The notes beneath the pieces were generated by a model. That model ran no database searches. It was not told the origin of the DNA and saw only the letters and a list, made by a program, of their open reading frames with translations. DNA of 64,000 bases from an uncultured Clostridia bacterium (GTDB lineage: Bacteria > Bacillota > Clostridia > Oscillospirales > Acutalibacteraceae), in the NCBI GenBank assembly GCA_947631945.1, contig CANRNI010000004.1, positions 42,926 through 106,925 of the forward strand, given 5' to 3'. The position numbers and the translations under genes were made by a program. Shown in pieces: positions 32,924-42,000 of this stretch (the first letter of the stretch is position 1; each line of letters starts with the position of its first letter).

Positions 32924-34159
32924 ATGAAATGCTATATTTGTTCAAATGAAATACCCGAAGGAAAAAAGTGCTGTCCGTACTGCGGACGGGTTATAACGTC
33001 CGCAGATAAAAAACGATACGAACAGCAAAATGCAGACCGTGAAAATACGAGAGTTGTATCGGAAAGAGTATATAAGCCCGCGGGAACAAGGAACCCGAAC
33101 GCCGCACAGCAAAAAACGATACACATTCCCGATATATTCAGCAGCGACCCCAATATGCCGGAATATACCGACCCTCATTCCTATGACCGCGCTACAGCCG
33201 ATATCCTTGAGTATGACAGACAGTTTGTAAAAGGCGAATACGATGAAAGCGCGGAAAGACGTTACCGTGAACAGCCCCGTATGCAAACGCCGCAGCCCGA
33301 GCAAGCATACAGACGAGCCGGCTATGAGAGAGTGGAATTAGACGGCGAATACGATGATTATGACGGAGATTACTATGATGAGGACGAGGAGTATGAACAG
33401 CCCGAGATAAGTTCTCCGTACGAAAAAAGCGAACGGGGAACGGTAATCCGCGACAAAAAACAATCCAAGCCGCGTCTTAAATTAAACGTCAAGATGCTTA
33501 TAGTTTGTCTCGGGATTATTTTCGGAATAGTTATTATAGTCGTATGCGGTTATCAGTTAGGGGAGCAGTTCGGTTTGTTCGGTTCAAAGGAGCCTTCATC
33601 GGCTACGTCAAACAACGAACCCGATTCGTCAAAAACTCCCGAAACGACTACAGACGGCTCAAAGCCGGCAGTATCGGGAAAAACAGGCAAATATACCGTT
33701 AAAACCGATACAAATCATATCTTTGTGTATAAATCCGCGACCGATCCGCGTATAATCGCAACGATTCCCAATGAGGAAGTAATAGAAATAACCGAGGTTT
33801 CCTCCGAAATGGGAAAAACGACTTACAACAACTACACGGGTTGGGTCAAGCTCAGCGACCTTGAATACACACCCGATGCGAACGGCGGTTCGGAGGATAA
33901 TACGGGAAATAATCAGGACGGCGGCTCGAATAGCGGCGACGCTCCCGCAAGCGTAACATATCAAACGGGAACATACACCGTAACGCTCGGTGACGACGGT
34001 CCCGACCTTAACATAAGAAGCACAGCTTCGTCATACGGAGTCCTTGTATCCACCGTTCCTGACGGAACCGAGCTGACGGTAGATGAAATTGACGGAAGCT
34101 GGGGACACATTACCTACAACGGCTTTGAGGGCTGGGTATTTATGGAGTATCTCAAGTAA
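32924..34159 (+). CDS. Zinc-ribbon, single-TM protein with two SH3-like domains
   Basis: CYICSNEIPEGKKCCPYCG; TM MLIVCLGIIFGIVIIVVCGYQ; SH3b YTVTLGDDGPDLNIRSTASSYGVL...GWVFMEYL. Confidence 0.8.
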   Translation: MKCYICSNEIPEGKKCCPYCGRVITSADKKRYEQQNADRENTRVVSERVYKPAGTRNPNAAQQKTIHIPDIFSSDPNMPEYTDPHSYDRATADILEYDRQFVKGEYDESAERRYREQPRMQTPQPEQAYRRAGYERVELDGEYDDYDGDYYDEDEEYEQPEISSPYEKSERGTVIRDKKQSKPRLKLNVKMLIVCLGIIFGIVIIVVCGYQLGEQFGLFGSKEPSSATSNNEPDSSKTPETTTDGSKPAVSGKTGKYTVKTDTNHIFVYKSATDPRIIATIPNEEVIEITEVSSEMGKTTYNNYTGWVKLSDLEYTPDANGGSEDNTGNNQDGGSNSGDAPASVTYQTGTYTVTLGDDGPDLNIRSTASSYGVLVSTVPDGTELTVDEIDGSWGHITYNGFEGWVFMEYLK

Positions 34160-34209
34160 TACGGGCAATACAAGAAAAAAATAATATTGATAAAAAACGT
34201 CCGGCAGGC

Positions 34210-34388
34210 TTAAGGCAATACCGCATAATTATTGTCGTGCAGATGTGCCATGAGATTTTTCGTCAGATTGCCAAAAGTGACGCAGGAATACTGGCGTATT
34301 TCAAGGAGCTTTTGGCAAAAATGACGGAAAATATCGGTACAGATGTGCGGCAAAGGCGGCAGCCGCTAATTGTGCGGTATTGCCTTAA
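34210..34388. repeat. MITE-like element, copy A (179 bp)
   Basis: TTAAGGCAATACCGCATAATTA ... TAATTGTGCGGTATTGCCTTAA; near identical to copies B, C and D. Confidence 0.92.
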
Positions 34389-34504
34389 AAAGCTTGCCGG
34401 ATTTTATGCTTAGGGCAATTCGGGCTTGTGTCGATACGCCCTGACAGTTATATTTTTACAAAGCGGCAAATATAATAGACTATCATGAATTTACAGGTGG
34501 TCCG

Positions 34505-35032
34505 ATGAAAAAATTTGCTGCTGCGTTTGTTTTTCCGCTGATTCTTCTTTTGCTATCCTCATGTTCGGCAGAGGGGCGTCCCGATTGTGCCGTTCTTTCG
34601 GACAGACTGTCAAAAATCGACGAAAGATACGCGTTTGACTATTTTGATATGTTCCTGTACGACGATACGTATAACGTTTATTTTGATTTGTGCGGAAAAG
34701 ACGACGTTCTTTTGTCTGTAAATACAGATTCGTCGGGAAATATTGATAATTTAACCGTGACCGCTAATATTGAAAGCTTTGCTTCGGATAACGAAAGAAA
34801 CGAATATATGAAATTTGCCTGCGCGGTAACAGACAGCTTTGCGCGGCTCTCCGAAAAAGAGAAAAAAGAATTAGATGAAAATCTTAGCTATAAAAAGCCC
34901 GAGCTTTACTTTACGGATTTATACGAGACTTATTCCGCGCTGAGATACAATTTTATATTTTCTTCAAACTCGGAGTTTATCTGCCTTTACTGCGAATACT
35001 ATGAGGTCATGGAATTGACGGTTGACAATTGA
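34505..35032 (+). CDS. Predicted lipoprotein, function unknown
   Basis: MKKFAAAFVFPLILLLLSSCSAEG lipobox. Confidence 0.7.
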   Translation: MKKFAAAFVFPLILLLLSSCSAEGRPDCAVLSDRLSKIDERYAFDYFDMFLYDDTYNVYFDLCGKDDVLLSVNTDSSGNIDNLTVTANIESFASDNERNEYMKFACAVTDSFARLSEKEKKELDENLSYKKPELYFTDLYETYSALRYNFIFSSNSEFICLYCEYYEVMELTVDN

Positions 35033-35102
35033 CTATGTATAATTAATAATTATTTCGGCGTGTCGGCTTTTGTTCGGTAAATATTTATAGGAGGATATTT
35101 CG

Positions 35103-35897
35103 TTGATAGTTGAAGGCTTGGAGTGGACATTTGATACGGTGGCTTCCGCATATGAGAAGTTTCGACCCGGGTATACCGATGAACTTTATAAAGTGATATT
35201 TGATTATATTCCTCTTAATGAGTCTTGCTATGCGGCAGAGATAGGTATTGGCGGCGGTCAGGCAACATTGCCGATTTTGAAAACGGGATGTAATTTGACT
35301 GCGGTTGAATACGGTAAGCAATTCTCTGAATTGTGCGAAGAAAAGTTTCGGGAATATCGTAATTTTAATATTATAACAAATAAATTCGAGAATGTGGAAT
35401 TTCCAAACGATACATTTGATTTGATTTATTCCGCGTCGGCATTTCATTGGGTGCCGGAGGATATCGGATATACAAAAGTGTTCTCTATGCTAAAAAGCGG
35501 GGGCGCGTTTGCGCGATTTGCAAACCACCCTTATCCTGCTAAAGATAATTTGCCTCTTGCGAAAGAAATAGATAGGATTTATGCCGCGCACTATTATAAA
35601 TATTATAACAGAAAGCAAAAGGTGCTGACAGAATATAGCCGGGAAGATGCTTTGCAAAGAGCAAAAATTGCAGAGAAATATGGCTTTGCGGATATAAAAT
35701 ATGCTATATTTCATAGAACACGGACTTTTTCGGCAAATGAATACAGCGCATTACTCGGAACTTATTCCGACCACATTGCGATTGAGGAAAATATAAGAAA
35801 GGAATTTTTCTTGAAGATTGAGGAGGCAATAAATAATTATGGCGGTTCGATTACAGTATATGACACTATAGACTTGCAGCTTGCAAGAAAACCGTAA
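35103..35897 (+). CDS. Class I SAM-dependent methyltransferase
   Basis: AAEIGIGGGQATLPIL motif I; FDLIYSASAFHWV. Confidence 0.88.
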   Translation: MIVEGLEWTFDTVASAYEKFRPGYTDELYKVIFDYIPLNESCYAAEIGIGGGQATLPILKTGCNLTAVEYGKQFSELCEEKFREYRNFNIITNKFENVEFPNDTFDLIYSASAFHWVPEDIGYTKVFSMLKSGGAFARFANHPYPAKDNLPLAKEIDRIYAAHYYKYYNRKQKVLTEYSREDALQRAKIAEKYGFADIKYAIFHRTRTFSANEYSALLGTYSDHIAIEENIRKEFFLKIEEAINNYGGSITVYDTIDLQLARKP

Positions 35898-35983
35898 AAT
35901 TTATATGCTTTATTTTATAATATCTATCTATTTGTAATTTCGATAATTCCCAATCCGATTAAATTTACTTTATCGACAAGCCG

Positions 35984-36019
35984 GCGGCCGAACCTGCAAG
36001 GTCCGGCCGCTTTTTTTTT
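35984..36019. terminator. Terminator between convergent genes
   Basis: GCGGCCGAACCTGCAAGGTCCGGCCGC TTTTTTTTT. Confidence 0.9.
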
Positions 36020-36049
36020 GTTTAATTTTGAGTTTTTGTTGTATCCGCG

Positions 36050-37780
36050 TCAGTCGTCAATATCTTTATCGTATTTAACTATAGCACCTGTCACGGCGTT
36101 TATATCGTATTCGTACTCATAATATCCGAAATTAAAGCTTATTTCGTATACGACAAGTCCGTGTTCTCTCTCTAACTCACATTCATATCCGTAAATTTTG
36201 GACGCGTCAACTCCGGCATGATTGAGAGCCGCTTCTTTCGCCTTCGCTTCGCCTATATAGCCGCCGCTTGAAGAGGGAGCCGATGTTGTCGGCGCCGGAG
36301 CGGGAGCCGGTGTGCGGGTCGTCGGTTCCGTTTTGGAGGTAGTCTGAGCATTTGTGCTTCTGCGGTAATCGTCGTTTGTTTCTTTATCCGATTTTATGAT
36401 TTTGCCTGTCGCGGCGTTTATATCGTATTCGTATTCATACTGATTTGTCTCAAAGCTGACTTCATATACTACAGTGCCGTTTTCTCTGTCAAGCTTACAT
36501 TCATAGTCGCGAATTTGAGAAGCGGTAACGCCTGCATGATTAAGCGCGATTTCCTTGGCTTTCGCTTCGCCTATATAACTGTTACCGTTTGCGGGCTTTG
36601 CCGTTGTCTGCTCCGTACTGCCGGTATTTCCGCCGCCGTTATTGCTGTTTCCCGAGGAGGTATTGCCGTTATTGTTATTATTATTGCCAGCCTCGCCGCC
36701 GGAGTTGCTTCCGCCGTTATTCGTGCCGCTGTTGGTGTTTGTATTGCCTGTGGCGTTATTTCCGGTTCCGGCAGAGCCGATTTCAGGCTCTTTTTCCGAC
36801 TTGATGATTTCGCCCGTTTCGGCGTTTATATTAAAATCGTATTCGTAGCTGTTGAAATCAAACTCAACGTCATAAATCATAATGCCGTTTTCCCAGTCAA
36901 GCTCGATTTTTAATGCGGAAACGTCCTTTTCTGCGGCACCCGCCTTTGAAAGCGCGATTTCCTTGGCTTTCGCTTCACCGATGTACGCCTTATCGCTTGC
37001 CGTGCCGGACGCCGCGACGTTATCGAGCGTAAGATTTCCCGATTCCGATATGAGATTGAGTTCGTTTACGGTAAGTCCGACAAGATCCTCAAAGCTGTAA
37101 AATGTGTTCTGTTTGGTTATCTGGTTTATAAGCTGAGCTTTACCCTGCGATATTCCGTATTTCTCCGCGAGAGCGTCCGTATTGTCATCATGCAGAATGG
37201 TTTGACCGAGAATAGCTCCGCTGAACGAATTATTGCCTATGACCTCGTTTATTTCATCTGTAAGCATTTTTAAAAGAGAATCGCATTTTGATTTATCGGA
37301 ATTATCAACGGAAATAAGAATGGAATTCGCATCGTCCGTGAGATATCCGTTTCTGAGCATAGAGCCTATAATTGCGTTGACCGCCACATTAAGCGGACTG
37401 CCGTCCAAATCCATATCGCCTATAATTTTTGTGCCGTCCTCATTGAGCGGTTTAACGTCGAGAACCTTGTCCTTGCTGTTAAGCTGCATTTCCACACTCG
37501 GGTTCACGTCGAGCGAAACCTTGGTATTGATTTTGAAGTTTGATAAATACACCCCAAATACGCTGCCGAACAGCAATATAACCACTGCCGCTGCCGACAC
37601 GGCGCTTAAAATTATTTTGTTTCTTTTTTTCTTTTCATTCATGTAAATCACTGTTCCTTTCTGTTCTCCGCAGTCGGAGGAAATAGAGTTAAAAATATCC
37701 GGCGCAGCATTGGAAAAGGCCTGTTCTACCTTTTTTTCAATTTTTTTATTGTTGTCAGACATACAGTCTCTCTCCTTCAA
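36050..37780 (-). CDS. RsgI-like anti-sigma factor with three PepSY repeats
   Basis: Short cytoplasmic N-terminus, TM IILSAVSAAAVVILLFGSVFGVYL, RsgI-like SLDVNPSVEMQLNSKDKVLDV, then three YIGEAKAKEIAL...YEYDINAxTGxIIK PepSY units with low-complexity linkers. Confidence 0.85.
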   Translation of the reverse strand: MKERDCMSDNNKKIEKKVEQAFSNAAPDIFNSISSDCGEQKGTVIYMNEKKKRNKIILSAVSAAAVVILLFGSVFGVYLSNFKINTKVSLDVNPSVEMQLNSKDKVLDVKPLNEDGTKIIGDMDLDGSPLNVAVNAIIGSMLRNGYLTDDANSILISVDNSDKSKCDSLLKMLTDEINEVIGNNSFSGAILGQTILHDDNTDALAEKYGISQGKAQLINQITKQNTFYSFEDLVGLTVNELNLISESGNLTLDNVAASGTASDKAYIGEAKAKEIALSKAGAAEKDVSALKIELDWENGIMIYDVEFDFNSYEYDFNINAETGEIIKSEKEPEIGSAGTGNNATGNTNTNSGTNNGGSNSGGEAGNNNNNNGNTSSGNSNNGGGNTGSTEQTTAKPANGNSYIGEAKAKEIALNHAGVTASQIRDYECKLDRENGTVVYEVSFETNQYEYEYDINAATGKIIKSDKETNDDYRRSTNAQTTSKTEPTTRTPAPAPAPTTSAPSSSGGYIGEAKAKEAALNHAGVDASKIYGYECELEREHGLVVYEISFNFGYYEYEYDINAVTGAIVKYDKDIDD

Positions 37781-38339
37781 TCATTTTTCTCATTTTGCCG
37801 ATCGCCCTGTTGTATTTTGAAAGGACCGTTGACAGCGGTTTATTAAGAATATCCGCTATTTCCCTGTGCTTGAAGCCGGAAACGGCGTGAAGCACAACTA
37901 TCTGCCGTTCGTCGTCGGAAAGCTTTGACATACAGTCGTTTAGGATTGCTTTGTCCTCCGCCGACATATTATCGTTCGATTGGAAATATGCTTCGTTATA
38001 TTCGGGCGGTTCCTCGCCCGCTTTTGAATATTCACGGATTTTCATAAGACAAAGATTTTTCGTTATTGTCATTATCCACGCCATTGGCTTGCCCATTCTT
38101 TTGTAGCTCCCGGCCGCCTGCCATATCTGCAAAAAGCAGTCGTGCAGAATATCTTGCGCGTCGTCGGGATTTTTGAGCATTGAAAGAGCAAAAGAATATA
38201 CGGGAACACGGGTTTTGTTATACAGCTCTGCGAGAGCGTTTTTGTCGCCGTCTGCAATATTTAAAATGTATTGCTCTGTATAATCGGTATCCGTGTCCGG
38301 ACTGCCGCCGTTTGCCGGTACCATGCGAAACGTAAGCAT
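37755..38339 (-). CDS. ECF-type RNA polymerase sigma factor
   Basis: Region 2 (LYNKTRVPVYSFALSMLKNPDDAQDILHDCFLQIWQ) and region 4 (LSDDERQIVVLHAVSGFKHREIADIL); stop overlaps anti-sigma start. Confidence 0.9.
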   Translation of the reverse strand: MLTFRMVPANGGSPDTDTDYTEQYILNIADGDKNALAELYNKTRVPVYSFALSMLKNPDDAQDILHDCFLQIWQAAGSYKRMGKPMAWIMTITKNLCLMKIREYSKAGEEPPEYNEAYFQSNDNMSAEDKAILNDCMSKLSDDERQIVVLHAVSGFKHREIADILNKPLSTVLSKYNRAIGKMRKMIEGERLYV

Positions 38340-38780
38340 TTATATTCCTCCTTTCATAATGTTAATGCATAAGCTTTGGATTTTATTGCACAATTTTTGA
38401 AAAAAATTTTAGTGGCGATTTCGTCTTTTTCATTATAATAGCATATATTTTTGGGATTTTCAATCCGTAAAGCCAAAGTCTTGCCCGACAATTGTAAATC
38501 CATTTGAAAACGCCGCTTTTCGGCATATTAAAATAATTTTTAACAGTTATTTAAGGTAAAAAGCAGTAAAATGTGTATGTTCTGCATTATTGTTAATTTA
38601 TTAACAATCTAAAAGCGATTTTATGCAATATTTATGCAATAATTGCTAAATCAAACAGCAATTTTATTGAGTTTTTTGATTAAAAAAGTGAAAATTAAGG
38701 TGTTTTGCGTTTAAAATTTAACATAAATTTGACAAAAGATTAAAATAAATTAAATCGGGAAAAAAATCGCGGTTTTTGTA

Positions 38781-38809
38781 TTGACATTGAAAAAATTAAA
38801 TGTTAAGAT
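38781..38809 (+). promoter_or_regulatory. Sigma-A type promoter for the M60-like gene
   Basis: TTGACA - 17 nt - TAAGAT, about 215 nt upstream of the start codon. Confidence 0.7.
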
Positions 38810-39026
38810 ATGGGTGCTAAATTAAATCTGTTGGTATCTTTGGTATCGGTAGATTCTGTTTTGATATCGTGAGTATGAGGAGGTGGTTAATCGGTGCGGA
38901 GAGACTCTTCACCCGACGCGAACGATTATCATACTGCAAAGGCGTATTTTACGCCGAGAGAAAGGACAGAGTTTTAAACTCAAAAAGGACAAAATTTTTT
39001 CAAAAGGACAAAAGGAGGTTTTTAAC

Positions 39027-42000
39027 GTGAAAAAGAGACTGTTAAGCTGGTTGCTTGTTGTATGTATGCTTCTTACAAGTATGCCGATAGCTTTCGCCGC
39101 CGATTTTGCTACGGGCGACGGTGAGTTCGGAATTACAATCAAGGAAGTTATACCGACTTCGACAAACACATTAAAAGTAACTCTCACGCAAGAATCCGGT
39201 GCGACAAAGGAAGTTCCCGTTGTCGGAGCTACCAATGTTGAAGACACCACTGCCGATACTTATTCCGGCAAAGTTTCGGGTATCGCGAACGGCGAATACA
39301 CTCTCACCGTAGAGGGCGACAATTACGCCACATATACCCAGAAAATCAACATTAAAGATAACTGCGTAAACATCATGCTTTACAATGAGATTTCCGTTAA
39401 CTACGGTCGTTATGACATCGTTGACGGCCAATTTCAGCCCAAGACATACACCGACGCGGCGACGAACAGCGAAAAGACATACGTTCTTTTCGGCGTTATC
39501 GCTATAGGTGACGTTAACGGCGACGGTCAAATCACAAAGGACGACGCCGATGCGGTTACGGCTCACATAGGTGAAACCGACGAAGAGTCGATTGCGAAGT
39601 ACGACCTTAACGGCGACGACAAAATTGATACTGTTGACCTTACCTACGTAACGCGTAACATTCTCAGCAATAAAATATCCAGCAATATTATGGCTACTCC
39701 CGTTACATCTGTTTCTTCGCTCGTTTTGGCTAAGAAAGCCAACGTAGCCGCCGCCGAAGGCACAAAGGCTACCGCAAAGGCTGCGAAGAAAGATGCGAGC
39801 GGTCAGGTTCAGAAGGACGAAAACGGCAACGTCGTTTACGAAGAGAAAGAAGCCGACCTTAAAGAGGTTCTTCTTGCCGCAGACGCCGAAACAGTCGTTT
39901 CTCTCGCTCCTCAGGACGCGGACGCTGAAATTTCTGCCAACTCTCCCGCAGAGCTTGACCTTGACCTCGGTACGGCGGAAGCCGCTCCCGGCGAAGCTCC
40001 CGAAGACGCTCCCGTTGTAGAAGCTATCACCATCGTTCCTCCCGTTGATTCCGCAAACAAGATTACGGAAGGTACTCTTACGGTAGAAGGCTTTGACACA
40101 GTAGAGAAAAAGGACGTTACCGTTGAAGCTCCTCTCAGCGATTCAGCCGCTCCCGCGAAGATTTCCACCATGTCTGCGAAACGCTCCGCGAAGATTATGG
40201 CTATCGGCGCAGAGCCCGCTCCCATTGCCGAACCCGCAAAGGTTGACGGTAAGACTGCTGTTGAAAGCAACGGTACAATCGTTGTTGACCTCGGCGGTAA
40301 GGTTGCCATCAAGAAAGTTTCCATCAGAGTTACGGGAACAAGCAGCGGTAAGCTCGCAGATATCGCTAAGGTTGAATTCCTTGACGATTTCGCATCTCGT
40401 ATTCCCGAACCGAAGCTCAGCATACCCGAGATTATTGAAGGTTCTGTTTCCAACTCCGAAGGCGAATACAAGAGCCTTACTTTCTCCTGGACGAAGCAGG
40501 AAAACATCACGGGATACGAAGTATCCATCAACGGCCCCGGAGTTCCCAACATCACGAGAACTACCGACGACACAACATTCAAATTCCAGTCCGATAAGAA
40601 CGTAGCCGTTCTTCAGACTTACGGAAAATATGAGATTAAGGTTCGTTCGTTCAGCGGCGACTGGAAGAGCGAATGGTCACAGCCCTATACTCATGAAGTA
40701 ACTTGTATCTCCCGTCCCAACGCTCCCGAATATCTTAAAGCAACGCCCGGCATAGGATTTCTTAACATCTCTTGGCGCGCTCTTTACGATACAAATCAGT
40801 GGACGCTTTACTACAGAAACGTTACAAAGGGCGAACAGGAATATACCGCTACTGATAGACTCAACACAGCGTCGTACAAACTTGATAACCTTCAGGGCGG
40901 CGACGAGTACGAGTTCTATGTAGTCGGTCACAACAGAATCGGCGACAGCCCGAACTCCGCGCACGCAACAGGTATCGTTCTTACAGCTACGGGCGCACAG
41001 CTCCCGGAGTATGAGCTTATAAATACCAATAACTACGACGGCAAGGCTCTTACTCATATCAAAGAGATTGCTTTCTACAAAACAGCAACAATGACTCTTT
41101 ACAAGAAAGACGCTAAAAATTCGGTTGTTGCTCTTACCGATAATCAAATCACAAAAGAAGACCTTACCGCTATTCTTACCGACCATGATCCCGAAACATA
41201 CTTCACCATTAACGACTGGGACAGCGGTAACTCTTATGACGGTACGGGCGCAGACCATAACGACACGTTGAAAGCTCCCATCATCAGACTTGATGAGAAA
41301 ATGACTGTCGATACGTTCTGCATCGCTCCTAAGGACGGCGCGACCGCTCATATGAACAGCGCAAAGATTGGCTATATTGATGAAAACGGTCAGAAACAGC
41401 TTGTAGGCGCAAGCCTTGTTCGTAAATACGATGACCAAGGTCGTACCTACTATGAAATAGTCGCGGCAGTACCCATCACAAGTGACGAATTCCAGATTCG
41501 TGTAAGCGGTACGCATGGTATGTCCGCTTCCGAGATTGCTGTTTACAATTACGTTTCCGCATTCAATGACGCTAAAGCTCTGTTTACGGATTCAAGACAG
41601 ATAGAACTTGTTGATGACGCTGATACTGCGCAGCAGAAAGTCAATGCGATAAGAGAAACTATCAACAAGCCCGATGCAAAAGGCAATTACTACCCCAAGA
41701 AAGACGCTACCGAGATTATCCTTCAGCAGGCTGAAAGACTTATTAAGTATAGAGATCTTGATGAACCCATCAGAATCCATACAGAGATAACTCCCAAGGC
41801 TGACGGTAATATGGATTCCGCGCTTCCCGTTTCCAACAATCAGCCTCTCGGCTACGTTGCTGCGGCAGGCGAAACGGTTATCATATTTGTTGCCGATGAC
41901 AAAGGTTCTGCCGACGGCACAGCGACAAACCTTTACCTCGTATCAACTCAGTATCATTCCGAAGTTAATAAGTGGAATGAGATGACAAAACTTCACATAG

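Noticed and set aside
35103-35897. Methyltransferase as part of a defence or modification system
   Set aside because: Looks like a generic class I small-molecule methyltransferase; no restriction or defence partners nearby.
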